Under the pieces are notes generated by a model, which saw only the letters and a program-made list of their open reading frames with translations, was not told the DNA's origin and searched no databases. This document shows positions 1-8,189 of a stretch of DNA of 22,494 bases, piece after piece (the stretch's first letter is position 1; each line of letters begins with the position of its first letter). The position numbers and the translations under genes were made by a program. The DNA comes from Profundicola sp048268105 (GTDB lineage Bacteria; Bacteroidota; Bacteroidia; Flavobacteriales; Weeksellaceae). The stretch lies in NCBI GenBank assembly GCA_048268105.1, contig JBLWWH010000030.1, positions 1-22,494 of the forward strand. The letters run 5' to 3'.

Positions 1-1
1 G

Positions 2-439
2 GCAAGACTAAAAGTTGAAATCGAAAAGATTAAAAACCGACTGCCTTTAAAACCGATGGTTATTATAGCTAATAAGGTGGATACCTTAGATGCTGCTGAA
101 TTAGAGCGACTACACACCGAGTTTAAAGATGTGCACCTGTTATCTGCTAAAACGGGAGAAGGTGTTGAAGAATTAAAAAATAAACTAATAAGTTTTGTAA
201 ATACGGGTGCTTTAAGAAATAATGAAACTATTGTTACTAATACACGTCATTATTCGTCCTTACTTAAAGCGTTTGAAGAGATTGAGAAAGTGAAATACGG
301 ATTAGAAAACGGTATTTTTGGTGACTTGTTAGCTATCGATATCCGTCAGGCATTATATCATTTTGGTGAAATTACGGGGCAAGTTACTAACGATGAGCTT
401 CTTGGTAATATATTTGCTAATTTCTGTATTGGGAAGTAA
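2..439 (+). CDS. mnmE: tRNA modification GTPase MnmE, C-terminal part (5' end outside window)
   Basis: MnmE with MnmG installs the (carboxymethyl)aminomethyl group at C5 of wobble uridine in certain tRNAs. The frame is already open at base 2, so the start lies upstream. Visible are the G4 motif NKVD, the G5-like SAK motif (LSAKTGEGVEEL) of the inserted G domain, and the helical C-terminal domain. The protein ends in FCIGK, the invariant MnmE tail carrying the functional cysteine. The final codons coincide with the island attachment core, and the reading frame is intact, so insertion did not damage the gene. Confidence 0.96.
   Translation, partial: ARLKVEIEKIKNRLPLKPMVIIANKVDTLDAAELERLHTEFKDVHLLSAKTGEGVEELKNKLISFVNTGALRNNETIVTNTRHYSSLLKAFEEIEKVKYGLENGIFGDLLAIDIRQALYHFGEITGQVTNDELLGNIFANFCIGK
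422..439 (+). other. attL: Left attachment core (attL), mnmE 3' end
   Basis: TTCTGTATTGGGAAGTAA encodes FCIGK and the stop codon of mnmE. It closely resembles, from memory, the SGI1-type trmE attachment repeat. A 14/18 copy is at 22333-22350. The exact crossover point cannot be set from one sequence. Confidence 0.7.
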
Positions 440-494
440 TTTAGTTTCTTTTTATTAGTTATTCCTTGTTTTACAAGAGTTTACATATTCTTTT

Positions 495-564
495 TTGTTG
501 CCTTATTGCCTTTTTTTGGTTATATTTGTTGTATATCTGTTGCCTACTATTGGGATTTGTTGCC
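495..564 (+). repeat. Three TTGTTGCC-type repeats in the left arm
   Basis: TTGTTGCC occurs at 495-502 and 557-564, and CTGTTGCC at 537-544. A fourth TTGTTGCC is at 22287-22294, just inside the right core. The second copy continues as TGTTGCCTA, which is also present at 22288-22296. Their position flanking both cores suggests arm-type integrase or excisionase binding sites; this is inference. Confidence 0.5.
498..528 (+). promoter_or_regulatory. Bacteroidota-type promoter for the regulator-integrase operon
   Basis: TATATTTG at 521-528 matches the Bacteroidota -7 consensus TAnnTTTG exactly. A TTG at 498-500 sits 20 nt upstream as the -33 element. Transcription would begin near 535, leaving a leader that contains the GCACCA array. 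The promoter overlaps the TTGTTGCC repeats, so integrase or regulator binding there could autoregulate it. Confidence 0.6.
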
Positions 565-596
565 CAATTCAAGATAACAGGAAACAAGGCGAGATG

Positions 597-646
597 ATGC
601 ACCATAACGCACCACGTTGCACCACTTCGCTACATAATGCACCATT
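597..646 (+). repeat. Phased 10-bp array of GCACCA repeats
   Basis: GCACCA begins at 599, 609, 619 and 639, with a degenerate GCTACA at 629: five units at exactly one helical turn. All copies face the same side of the DNA. The array lies between the promoter and the first gene, so it may bind the HTH/zinc-finger regulator or the integrase. Confidence 0.65.
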
Positions 647-647
647 T

Positions 648-1016
648 ATGAGCAGTAATCTTTATATCCCAAAAACGTGTCAGCAATGCGGTAATCTTTT
701 TACAGCTCGCACTACCGTAACCAAATACTGCGGAGACAACTGTGCTAAAAAAGCATATAAGGCACGTAAGCGTCAACAGAAGATTGATGCATCACTTCAA
801 GAAACTAAAGAGCAACAGGTATTGCAACAAGTTGCAACGACCTCTTCCGATTCATTATCTAATAAAGATTTTTTAAGCGTTACAGATGCATCTAAATTAA
901 TGGGTGTTAGTAGATGGACCATTCAAAGAATGATTAAACGAGGTCAGCTTAAAGCTGTACCGTTTGGAAGAAAACACATTGTTGCACGTCACCAGATAGA
1001 AAACCTTTTTAATTAG
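648..1016 (+). CDS. Zinc-finger and HTH DNA-binding protein (excisionase/regulator-like)
   Basis: The protein has an N-terminal C-x2-C...C-x3-C zinc finger (CQQCG ... YCGDNC) followed by a basic stretch and a Q-rich linker. A C-terminal MerR/excisionase-type HTH_17 domain follows (FLSVTDASKLMGVSRWTIQ, then a wing ending in RHQIENLF). Such proteins commonly precede tyrosine integrases in Bacteroidota elements and are likely directionality factors or regulators. I chose ATG 648 because upstream in-frame ATGs at 594 and 597 would translate the phased GCACCA array into low-complexity residues. A start at 495 would also read through promoter DNA. The integrase begins 7 nt downstream, so the two are probably co-transcribed. 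Confidence 0.8.
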   Translation: MSSNLYIPKTCQQCGNLFTARTTVTKYCGDNCAKKAYKARKRQQKIDASLQETKEQQVLQQVATTSSDSLSNKDFLSVTDASKLMGVSRWTIQRMIKRGQLKAVPFGRKHIVARHQIENLFN

Positions 1017-1023
1017 TAGTATT

Positions 1024-2118
1024 ATGAAAGTAACGTTAAGAGAACGCAAGAAGAACGGAAAAATAAGTTTGTACTTAGATTACTATACTAAAGGTAAACG
1101 TAAAACTGAGTACCTCAGTTTATACCTCACACTCAATCCTAAAACAAAAACTGAAAAGGTTTTAAATAAGAAAACGAGAGAACTTGCAGAAACTATTTGG
1201 GCACAGCGTCAAGTAGAAATCCAACAAGGTCACTATGGCTTTAATGATATAGAAAAACTTAAAGGTAGTTTTACTACTTATATCACTGCGTTAGCAGAAA
1301 AGAAAAATACAAGCTCTGGTAATTATGGGAATTGGTATAGTATGTTAAAGCACTTCAAAGAGTATCGCCCTACTGATGTCAGTTTTCAAAATATAGATAA
1401 AGCATTTGTAGAAGATTTTAAAGAATACCTTGATAAAAAAGCAATTGGTAAAGCTGAGAAACTGTTATCTCAAAATTCAAAATACTCTTATTTCGGTAAG
1501 TTTAAAGCAGCTTTAAAACAAGCGGTTGCAGATGGTATATTAAAGACTAATCCTGCAAATGGAGTACCTCATTTTAAGCAAGGAGAAGCACAACGAGAGT
1601 TTCTAACATTAGAAGAATTACAGAAAGTAGCAAATACAGATTGCGAGCTACCACAAGTTAAAAAGGCTTTTATCTTTTCTGCGCTTACCGGATTACGTTG
1701 GTCAGATATTGAAAAAATGAAATGGTCAGAAATACAACATTCAAATGAAATGGGCTATTACATTCGATTTAGACAAAAGAAAACTAAAGGAGCAGAAACC
1801 TTACCTATATCTGAACAAGCAGTTGAATTATTAGGAGAACGTAAAGAAGAAGATGATTTAGTTTTACCTGGACTACATTACAGTGCCTGGACTAACTTAA
1901 AGTTGCAACAATGGATGATGAACGCAGGTATTTCTAAAACTATTACTTTCCACTGTGCAAGGCATACTTATGCAACGCTACAACTAACGTTAGGTACTGA
2001 TATTTATACGGTATCAAAATTATTAGGTCATAAAGAATTACGTACAACTCAGATTTATGCAAAAGTGATTGATGATAAAAAACGTGAGGCATCTAACCGT
2101 ATTAAATTAGATTTATAA
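1024..2118 (+). CDS. int: Tyrosine recombinase / site-specific integrase
   Basis: This 364-aa protein has the layout of Bacteroidota phage-type integrases: an N-terminal arm-binding domain (about residues 1-75), a SAM-like core-binding domain (about 80-175) and a C-terminal catalytic domain. The catalytic set is complete: R225 in TGLRWSDIE, H310-x-x-R313 in FHCARHTYA, H336 in LLGHKELRTTQ and nucleophile Y345 in QIYAKV. It should insert and, with a directionality factor, excise the island at the mnmE 3' end. The location next to the left core supports this. Its stop codon overlaps the next ATG (TAATG), so expression is coupled. Confidence 0.95.
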   Translation: MKVTLRERKKNGKISLYLDYYTKGKRKTEYLSLYLTLNPKTKTEKVLNKKTRELAETIWAQRQVEIQQGHYGFNDIEKLKGSFTTYITALAEKKNTSSGNYGNWYSMLKHFKEYRPTDVSFQNIDKAFVEDFKEYLDKKAIGKAEKLLSQNSKYSYFGKFKAALKQAVADGILKTNPANGVPHFKQGEAQREFLTLEELQKVANTDCELPQVKKAFIFSALTGLRWSDIEKMKWSEIQHSNEMGYYIRFRQKKTKGAETLPISEQAVELLGERKEEDDLVLPGLHYSAWTNLKLQQWMMNAGISKTITFHCARHTYATLQLTLGTDIYTVSKLLGHKELRTTQIYAKVIDDKKREASNRIKLDL

Positions 2119-3101
2119 TGACTACAGACATTTTTGCATCACTCGTATCAATTACTAAAGGATTACATAAAGACAAGCGAACAGAAAGAGAGTTTAGAGA
2201 ACTCAATACTAAATTAAAGTATAGTCCTCAATATAAAGCTGCACCAGTTTACACAATAGAATTTACAGAACGTGCTATCGGCGATAAAAGAAAATACTTT
2301 AAAAAGTTAATTGATTTTGAAAGCAATAAAAAATTCAATCTTTTAATTGAGAGTTTTCCTAAAAACGCTACTAATGAAGAGTGTGTATTCAATTACTACA
2401 AACTATATAATGAGTTCAAACAGCATTTAATTGATGTTAAAAAATACATAGAAAAGCATAATCATCAAAAAACAAATATTTCTAATAAGGACACTTTTAT
2501 AATTCAGTACCTAAAGATAAGTTCCATTTGGTTGTTTTTGGAATTACAAGACAGGTTTGCCAATTATGGAAACGAAGATGTATTTTCAGTAGAAGAAATG
2601 TATCAATATTTCTTTGATGAGAAAATTGATGAGCTTGAAATTAAGCCTTCTGAATTAGGAAAACCTAAAACTGAACCAGTACAAACCGAGCCAACTTTCA
2701 AAGCTATAGAAAGTGACCTTCCGCATAGACAAGCAAAAGAGAAAGTAATTCCATATAACGAAATAATACAGCATTCTAAGAGCCTTGCAAGAGCAGAAGA
2801 AATGATGTTTGAAGCAGACATTATAGATAAAGATTACAATTTCATTTCCAACACTAAGCGTAAAAATAAATCCGTACTTGGCATCCTTTATTTCCTGTTT
2901 ATAGAGAAAGACTACTTCAACAAAGTTAAAACTAACCCTTATAAAAGGATAAAGTCAACTGATGTAGTTAGATTTTTAAACCATCGCTATAACACTGATG
3001 CGCGAAAGCAATTCAAAACTTTTGAGAATAATGATGCAGAGCGCAATGCCTTGATTAGTGCCGAATACATCCTCAAAAACATACCAAATAAAATTCGTTA
3101 A
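2118..3101 (+). CDS. Hypothetical integrase-linked protein
   Basis: I do not recognise a named domain in this 327-aa protein. It is rich in charged and aromatic residues and predicted helical. A hydrophobic helix lies near residues 130-145 (IIQYLKISSIWLFLELQDRF), then a proline/glutamate-rich linker near 175-195. A C-terminal region of about 85 residues resembles small winged or helical DNA-associated modules. There is no signal peptide or clear membrane span. The start overlaps the integrase stop, giving translational coupling. Uncharacterised proteins of this general form often follow Bacteroidota integrases, so a role in recombination or element control is plausible but unproven. Confidence 0.75.
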   Translation: MTTDIFASLVSITKGLHKDKRTEREFRELNTKLKYSPQYKAAPVYTIEFTERAIGDKRKYFKKLIDFESNKKFNLLIESFPKNATNEECVFNYYKLYNEFKQHLIDVKKYIEKHNHQKTNISNKDTFIIQYLKISSIWLFLELQDRFANYGNEDVFSVEEMYQYFFDEKIDELEIKPSELGKPKTEPVQTEPTFKAIESDLPHRQAKEKVIPYNEIIQHSKSLARAEEMMFEADIIDKDYNFISNTKRKNKSVLGILYFLFIEKDYFNKVKTNPYKRIKSTDVVRFLNHRYNTDARKQFKTFENNDAERNALISAEYILKNIPNKIR

Positions 3102-3141
3102 TACCCTAATGTAGTTCCAATTACCATTTCCATTTTATTTT

Positions 3142-3168
3142 ATAAGCTACTGTTTTACAGTGGCTTAT
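3142..3168. terminator. Hairpin after the integrase operon
   Basis: ATAAGC-T-ACTGT and ACAGT-G-GCTTAT form a 12-pair stem (one G-U) with a TTT loop. T-rich DNA lies on both sides but there is no long U-tract, so termination strength is uncertain. It separates the integrase operon from the replication operon. Confidence 0.5.
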
Positions 3169-3225
3169 TTGCGTTTCCATTTCCACTATTTGAATAAGAA
3201 AGTATTTGCAATACCTATGTACTGT

Positions 3226-3265
3226 CCTTGACGAACAAGGGCGACATTAGCGCTGATGTCCTTTT
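3226..3265 (+). promoter_or_regulatory. Structured leader with two hairpins before the replication operon
   Basis: CCTTG-acgaa-CAAGG (3226-3240) is followed by GACAT...ATGTC (3243-3260) and then CTTTTT. The second hairpin plus T-tract resembles an attenuator or weak terminator. It ends about 22 nt before the first ATG of the operon at 3287. No clear promoter box was found nearby. Confidence 0.35.
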
Positions 3266-3286
3266 TCAATTTAATCCATATAGAAA

Positions 3287-3589
3287 ATGGACACGAACAT
3301 TTTAGAACAATTAGACCGCATTGAAAAACTGCTTAAAGAACAGCAGACAATGCAAAAAAAGGTATTGAATTTTAACGAGGCTTGCGCCTATTTAGAGTTA
3401 TCGCAATCACACTTGTATAAACTTACAAGTACTGGTGCAGTACCACATTACAAGCCTAACGGCAAGAAAATTTATTTTCAAAGAGAGGAATTAGATAACT
3501 GGTTGCTTCGCAACCGTATGATTTCTCAAGACGAAATCGAACAGCAAGCTGCCGATTACCTAATCAAGAAAGGAAAGGTACAGTTATGA
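3287..3589 (+). CDS. Helix-turn-helix domain protein (excisionase family)
   Basis: The 100-aa protein has an N-terminal coiled coil (about residues 5-25) and a MerR/excisionase-like HTH_17 domain (about 28-78). The core is ACAYLELSQSHLYKLTSTG, followed by a wing with the pattern PHYKPNGKKIYFQREELDNWL. This fold is typical of small Bacteroidota mobile-element regulators and directionality factors. It opens the replication operon and overlaps the next gene by 4 nt (ATGA). It likely controls the operon or excision; which of the three HTH proteins is the real Xis cannot be told. Confidence 0.85.
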   Translation: MDTNILEQLDRIEKLLKEQQTMQKKVLNFNEACAYLELSQSHLYKLTSTGAVPHYKPNGKKIYFQREELDNWLLRNRMISQDEIEQQAADYLIKKGKVQL

Positions 3590-3882
3590 GTGAGATAATC
3601 GACCTAATTCTGTCGCTCTCACAGGAAATAAAAGACATAAAAGCACGTATCGAGCTGTTAAGGCTATCGAGAGCAGAACGATTAAAAGATACGTGGATTG
3701 ACAATCAAGATGTGCTACAAACCTTGCACATAAGTAAGCGAACGTTACAGACCTTTCGCAAGAATGGTACACTTCCTTACAGCAAGGTACAAGGCAAATT
3801 CTATTACAAAGTTTCTGATATAGAGGAACTACTTCAAAGCAATTATTACAACCAAAATTTTAAGTGCGATGGAGTTAAATAG
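3586..3882 (+). CDS. Second helix-turn-helix domain protein
   Basis: This 98-aa protein again has an N-terminal coiled-coil segment (about residues 3-30) followed by an HTH_17-like domain (about 38-90, VLQTLHISKRTLQTFRKNG and a wing KFYYKVSDIEELL). It resembles the preceding gene in architecture although the sequences differ, so the pair may form a heterodimer or have arisen by an old duplication. It overlaps both neighbours (ATGA upstream, 14 nt downstream), giving a tightly coupled operon. Confidence 0.85.
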   Translation: MSEIIDLILSLSQEIKDIKARIELLRLSRAERLKDTWIDNQDVLQTLHISKRTLQTFRKNGTLPYSKVQGKFYYKVSDIEELLQSNYYNQNFKCDGVK

Positions 3883-4777
3883 AAAGAACATCTTAGGTAA
3901 AACGCATTACGGTATAAATATTTATGCCTACGTGCTGAGGCAATTCTATCCTGATACAACAGTCCTTTCCCTTTCGGGAAGGACTTGCGGGATAACACGC
4001 AATCCTTTTAATGAGGATAAGGAAACCTTATCCATTCGGATAGAAAATAGCTGTGCTATTTACACCGATACGGAACAGAAAAGTTTTGAAGGAGATGTTT
4101 TCGATTTCGCTACGCTTTATTTTCAAACCAAATCAGAAGAAGAACTTCTTAATAAGATTAACGATGCGTTGCATCTCAATCTAAAAGTAGAAGTTATTGA
4201 TGAATTAGATTGGTTAAATGGTCCAGATGATACCTGGTATACAGACTGTAGCTTTTTCAAAGCACCAGTGCGTAATGTATTTCCTTCTCAAACTCTAAGA
4301 TTAGGTAAGATTTACGAGTTAATTACAAGTGATACGTATAAAGCGATAACAGAGGAATTAAGGAGTATTGAGGATATTAAGGAAAGACGAAAATTCAAAG
4401 CTAATCGCTTTGATTACGTCACCTTCTCAGGAGTATTTGAGCGAAGAAACGATAAGTATTTACAAAAACACTCTAATCTTATTACTATTGATTTTGACCA
4501 CTTAGAGGATTTAAACAAGGTGCGAGAACAATTACTTAATGACTCTTATTTTGAAACAGAACTATTATTTGTTTCGCCATCTGGCGATGGCCTCAAATGG
4601 ATTATTCGTATAGACCTTGAAGAAGCCACACAAGCGGAATACTTCATTGCGATTTCAAATTATATAAAACAGACGTACAACATAGAGGTTGATGCATCAG
4701 GTAAAGACGTTTCCAGAGCGTGTTTTTTACCACACGATGCAAATGCCTTTTTACATAAAAGACATAGACTACTTTGA
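3869..4777 (+). CDS. Primase-like protein, BT4734/VirE N-terminal type
   Basis: The C-terminal half carries the features of the BT4734/BF3469 family, which belongs with archaeo-eukaryotic-type primases. These are DFDH at 208-211 (metal-binding acidic pair), SPSGDGLKW at 236-244, and DVSRACFLPHD at 280-290. The first 100 residues resemble a primase zinc-ribbon-like module but with few cysteines. It probably synthesises primers for island replication together with the next gene, whose TTG start overlaps its stop. Splitting the primase and helicase into two genes is common in Bacteroidota mobile elements. Confidence 0.82.
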   Translation: MELNRKNILGKTHYGINIYAYVLRQFYPDTTVLSLSGRTCGITRNPFNEDKETLSIRIENSCAIYTDTEQKSFEGDVFDFATLYFQTKSEEELLNKINDALHLNLKVEVIDELDWLNGPDDTWYTDCSFFKAPVRNVFPSQTLRLGKIYELITSDTYKAITEELRSIEDIKERRKFKANRFDYVTFSGVFERRNDKYLQKHSNLITIDFDHLEDLNKVREQLLNDSYFETELLFVSPSGDGLKWIIRIDLEEATQAEYFIAISNYIKQTYNIEVDASGKDVSRACFLPHDANAFLHKRHRLL

Positions 4778-6507
4778 AAAAGAGCTTCAATCCTAAAGAA
4801 TGGTTGCAGCAACCAGAGGTTGCTAAACAACCAACACCAACCAAATCAGCAACCAAAGCGGTTGCTGTGGTTGATAATGATATAGAAACATATATCTCAG
4901 CAATAGAGCAATCAGGTACTGATATTACTGGAGATTATGCAATATGGCGTGATATAGGCTTCGCATTAGCCGAAGAGTATGGAGAATCAGGACGTGATTA
5001 CTACCACAGAGTAAGTCAAAACTATAGTGGTTACGATGCAAAAGAATGCGATATACAATTCAATAATTGTTTACAGGCAAAAGGTCACGGTATCAGTATT
5101 GCAACGTTTTACCACTATGCGCATCAATCAGGAATAAAATTTAGTCGTGCGCAACCAGTGGTTGCAACCACGGTTGCAACTAATGAAACCAAAGAGGAAA
5201 TGCCCACATTTTCAAATGCTTTGTACGATACCATACCTGAATTTCTTAAACAAGTAGTTGAACCTGCAAGCAGTAATGAAGAAAGAGATATTATGCTATT
5301 GGGTACGCTTACCGCTTTCAGCGCCTGCTTCCCTAACTTATTTGGTATTTATGATGAACGCAAAGTATATAGCAACCTGTACTTATTTGTTACAGCACCT
5401 GCATCTGCAGGTAAAGGAAAGCTCAACCAAGTAAAACAATTGGTTACACCTATTCATAAACTACATCGCGAACAAGCCAAAACACTCAAACAACAGTTTG
5501 ATGCAGAGACTGCAACCTACAATATGAATAAGGGTAAAAATGAGAACTTAGAAAAACCAAATAAGCCACCAGAACGAATGTTATTTATCCCTGCCAATAA
5601 TAGCGTTACGGGAGTGTATCAATTGATTTCTGATAATGAAGGACGTGGTTTGATGTTTGAAACCGAAGGCGATACATTAGCACAAGCCTTTAAAAGTGAT
5701 TACGGTAATTACAGCGATGGTTTTCGTAAAGCCTTTCATCACGAAACCATTAGTTACTACCGCAGAACAGACCGTGAGTATGTAGATATTGAAAAACCGT
5801 GTTTATCAACCGTTTTATCTGGTACACCTAAACAGATTGCAACCTTAGTACCTAATGCAGAAAATGGCTTGTTTAGTCGCTTTGTGTTCTATTATATGAA
5901 TATTAAACCTGTCTGGAAGAATGTTTTTGCAAAACGTGCTAAAGTTGGTTTAGAAGAACATTATGAGCATTTAGGCAATGACTTTTTAGGACTATACAAA
6001 ACCTTAAAAAACAATCCACCTATTGAGGTTACGCTTTCGCGAAAGCAAGAAGAAAAATTCAATACGTTTTTTGCTGCGTTGCAGACAAAGTACATCAACT
6101 TGCAACCAGAAGAATACATAGCAACCGTGAGACGCTTAGGCTTAATAGCATTTCGCTTCGCGATGCTATTTACAGCCTTACGCATTATGGAAGATGGAGA
6201 TGTTAACAAAACAAAGGAATGTGAGGATTCAGACTTTGACAACGCAATTGCAATGATAGAAGTTTTAGTAAAGCACAGTAGCAAGGTTTTTAACGACCTA
6301 CCTATTGAGCCTAAAGCGCAAAAGCGTATGAATAAAAAGGAACGATTTCTTGATGCCTTGCCTAATAATTTCACAAGACAGGATTACCTTAACACAGCTG
6401 ATAAGTTAGGCATTCCACATAAAACCGCTGAAGGCTATGTTACTGCATTTGTGAAATCTGGCATAGTGCACCGTGATTCTCACGGTAAATACGAAAAACC
6501 TAAATAG
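4774..6507 (+). CDS. DUF3987 helicase-like replication protein with PriCT-2 domain
   Basis: Residues about 38-122 match a primase C-terminal domain (DYAIWRDIGFALAEEYG ... GISIATFYHYA). The rest is a DUF3987 domain with a Walker A-like APASAGKGK near residue 210, LMFETEGDTL as the likely acidic strand, and STVLSGTPKQ further on. DUF3987 proteins are helicase-like partners of mobile-element primases. The start is TTG, overlapping the stop of the primase gene (TTGA), and this is the only start consistent with the operon. Q/T-rich tracts after residue 15 look like a linker. A strong terminator follows. Confidence 0.85.
   Translation: MKKSFNPKEWLQQPEVAKQPTPTKSATKAVAVVDNDIETYISAIEQSGTDITGDYAIWRDIGFALAEEYGESGRDYYHRVSQNYSGYDAKECDIQFNNCLQAKGHGISIATFYHYAHQSGIKFSRAQPVVATTVATNETKEEMPTFSNALYDTIPEFLKQVVEPASSNEERDIMLLGTLTAFSACFPNLFGIYDERKVYSNLYLFVTAPASAGKGKLNQVKQLVTPIHKLHREQAKTLKQQFDAETATYNMNKGKNENLEKPNKPPERMLFIPANNSVTGVYQLISDNEGRGLMFETEGDTLAQAFKSDYGNYSDGFRKAFHHETISYYRRTDREYVDIEKPCLSTVLSGTPKQIATLVPNAENGLFSRFVFYYMNIKPVWKNVFAKRAKVGLEEHYEHLGNDFLGLYKTLKNNPPIEVTLSRKQEEKFNTFFAALQTKYINLQPEEYIATVRRLGLIAFRFAMLFTALRIMEDGDVNKTKECEDSDFDNAIAMIEVLVKHSSKVFNDLPIEPKAQKRMNKKERFLDALPNNFTRQDYLNTADKLGIPHKTAEGYVTAFVKSGIVHRDSHGKYEKPK
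6033..6046. repeat. Palindrome GCTTTCGCGAAAGC
   Basis: A perfect 14-bp palindrome lies inside the DUF3987 coding region. A 12-bp core version (CTTTCGCGAAAG) is at 15312-15323 inside the Argonaute gene. Overrepresented palindromes of this type occur in some flavobacteria (from memory). Confidence 0.45.
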
Positions 6508-6532
6508 CACTTATTCAACTAACAATAAAAAT

Positions 6533-6565
6533 TAAATAAACCGAGCAATTGTCTCGGTTTATTTA
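6533..6565. terminator. Bidirectional terminator between convergent genes
   Basis: A perfect 13-bp stem (TAAATAAACCGAG with its complement at 6553-6565) and a 7-nt loop lie between the convergent ends of the DUF3987 and reverse transcriptase genes. A/T-rich flanks supply U-tracts on both strands. Confidence 0.85.
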
Positions 6566-6577
6566 TTACCACAAAAA

Positions 6578-8185
6578 CTATTTTTTAGTTCTTTTCTCTC
6601 TACCTTTAAGTTTAGTGTAAGGATGCTTTAAGGCTTTATGAAAATTACCTTCAATCTTTCGACTTTGTCGCTTAATAGTATCTTCCCCACTATTCAATTC
6701 TTTCATTGCTTCGTTAGCTTTAAGAAGGTAACTGAAATAGTTACCCCAATCATAACGCTTTAATGGGTCTTTATGAAACTTATTTGGATTAGCAGGGTCA
6801 GGAATCCATTTCAAACGTCGTTTACCACCTACAATAGTAAAACGTTTTATCAGACGTTCTTTAAACAAGCCTTTTGAGCGATGTTGTCTTTTTGAAGCGT
6901 AGAACTTACCGCGCTTAATACTGCGTATCATTCCTCTATAAAATTTAGAAAAACCTTGGGTTTTTACATATACGTTAATTCCTGTGTATTCAAAACCTAA
7001 ATACTCTAATTGCTTATCGGGTGAAACCGTACCATTTTTAAGAACTATACCACCTTTAAATATACCATTTTCAGGTGCGTATCTATACGTCTGTGTTTTC
7101 TTTTCTTGTATATCAAGTTTGCATAAATCGGTGATTCCGTTTACCATAGTTTGCTTGAGCATAGCCTCATCTTTCTGCTCACAAATCAAAATTAAATCAT
7201 CACTATAGCGTTGATAGAAACCGCCTATTTTAGTTACAGTTTCATACATTAATTTATCAAAATCAAGCATATAAACATTTGCCAGAGTTGCACTCATAGG
7301 GCTACCTTGTGGTATACCTTTAACTGGACAAGTTCCACGACAAATCTTGTGCTGATGACTACATTTTTTTACGGTGTGAATTAAATCTAAATGCTTACTA
7401 AAAAATTCCTTTTTAGTACAAAACGCAACAACATTTTCTCGTTTGTAGTTTCGTTTTTTACGTACCTGTTTGCGCTTTAATACCTTAGTGTTTGGGTCGT
7501 TCAATTCATTGCGTTCAACCCATAATTTTCTAAAGAAACGATTATGCAATTCGTGCTCGTTTACATATCGTTTATTAATAAGTGACTTATAAACGTTGTA
7601 ATGGTCATCACTCATTATTAATTCGCCATTATCGTCTCTTGTTCCTACTACTTCTTTCCATTTTTGATGCAGTATTTTATGGTCTAAATTGTCAAAGAAT
7701 GAAGTTACATCTGCTACAATAGCAGTCATAGGTTTATCCTTGTTGGTGTCCAGAAATTCAAATGCTTCCTTTGCAAATTCTACATTAGATTTATTTCCTT
7801 TCTTTCCTGGTGCTTTTGGGATTTGTCTATAAGCTACAGCACAATATCTATAAGGCTTATGTCTCAAATAATGCTCGTAAGACTTTGTGATTTTATGACT
7901 GTAATAACTATACACTAAAGAATCTAAATGGGAGGCAAAGAATATAGGGCGTTCTTTAGGGTCTGCATTCTCACGTACACGTTTACCATATTCGTTTTTA
8001 TAGTCCTTTGAAGTAGCACGATACTTGCGCTGTTTTATTTGTCTATGGACTAATGGAGTAAAACGGTGTTTAGCAACAGCATCTTTATTCTTTACGTACC
8101 CAATTAACTTACCCTTATCCTTCGGTTGAAGAGGTAGTCCTATATGTGGGTATCTTTTTAGTTTAAACCAATCTTTTGTTGCCAT
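6578..8185 (-). CDS. Defence-type (UG/DRT-like) reverse transcriptase
   Basis: A 535-aa reverse transcriptase. Motifs in order: RPIFFASHLDSLVYSYYS (81-96), AYRQIPKAPGKKGNKSNVEFAKE (118-140), motif A VADVTSFFDNLDH (157-169, D159/D165), motif B GIPQGSPMSATLANVYM (290-306), catalytic YSDD (327-330) and LGFEY (396-400). Cysteines and histidine before motif B (C275, H277, C282, C286) could bind zinc. A basic C-terminal extension follows. There is no maturase, HNH or integrase domain and no retron VTG motif. The N-terminus (WFKLKRYPHIGLP) and the motif set fit the 'unknown group' antiviral reverse transcriptases; DRT2- or DRT9-like is my best guess. The upstream leader holds a structured candidate ncRNA. 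Confidence 0.82.
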   Translation of the reverse strand: MATKDWFKLKRYPHIGLPLQPKDKGKLIGYVKNKDAVAKHRFTPLVHRQIKQRKYRATSKDYKNEYGKRVRENADPKERPIFFASHLDSLVYSYYSHKITKSYEHYLRHKPYRYCAVAYRQIPKAPGKKGNKSNVEFAKEAFEFLDTNKDKPMTAIVADVTSFFDNLDHKILHQKWKEVVGTRDDNGELIMSDDHYNVYKSLINKRYVNEHELHNRFFRKLWVERNELNDPNTKVLKRKQVRKKRNYKRENVVAFCTKKEFFSKHLDLIHTVKKCSHQHKICRGTCPVKGIPQGSPMSATLANVYMLDFDKLMYETVTKIGGFYQRYSDDLILICEQKDEAMLKQTMVNGITDLCKLDIQEKKTQTYRYAPENGIFKGGIVLKNGTVSPDKQLEYLGFEYTGINVYVKTQGFSKFYRGMIRSIKRGKFYASKRQHRSKGLFKERLIKRFTIVGGKRRLKWIPDPANPNKFHKDPLKRYDWGNYFSYLLKANEAMKELNSGEDTIKRQSRKIEGNFHKALKHPYTKLKGREKRTKK

Positions 8186-8189
8186 ATTT

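Noticed and set aside
599..644. CRISPR-like array
   Set aside because: The units are 10 bp with no spacers of CRISPR size, and there are no cas genes.
495..647. Extended N-terminus of the HTH/zinc-finger protein, with a hydrophobic leader
   Set aside because: The segment reads through the promoter, arm repeats and phased GCACCA array, so it is most likely untranslated.
6578..8185. Group II intron
   Set aside because: The RT lacks recognisable maturase and HNH domains, and the short region after its stop contains only a terminator, with no domain V-like hairpin.
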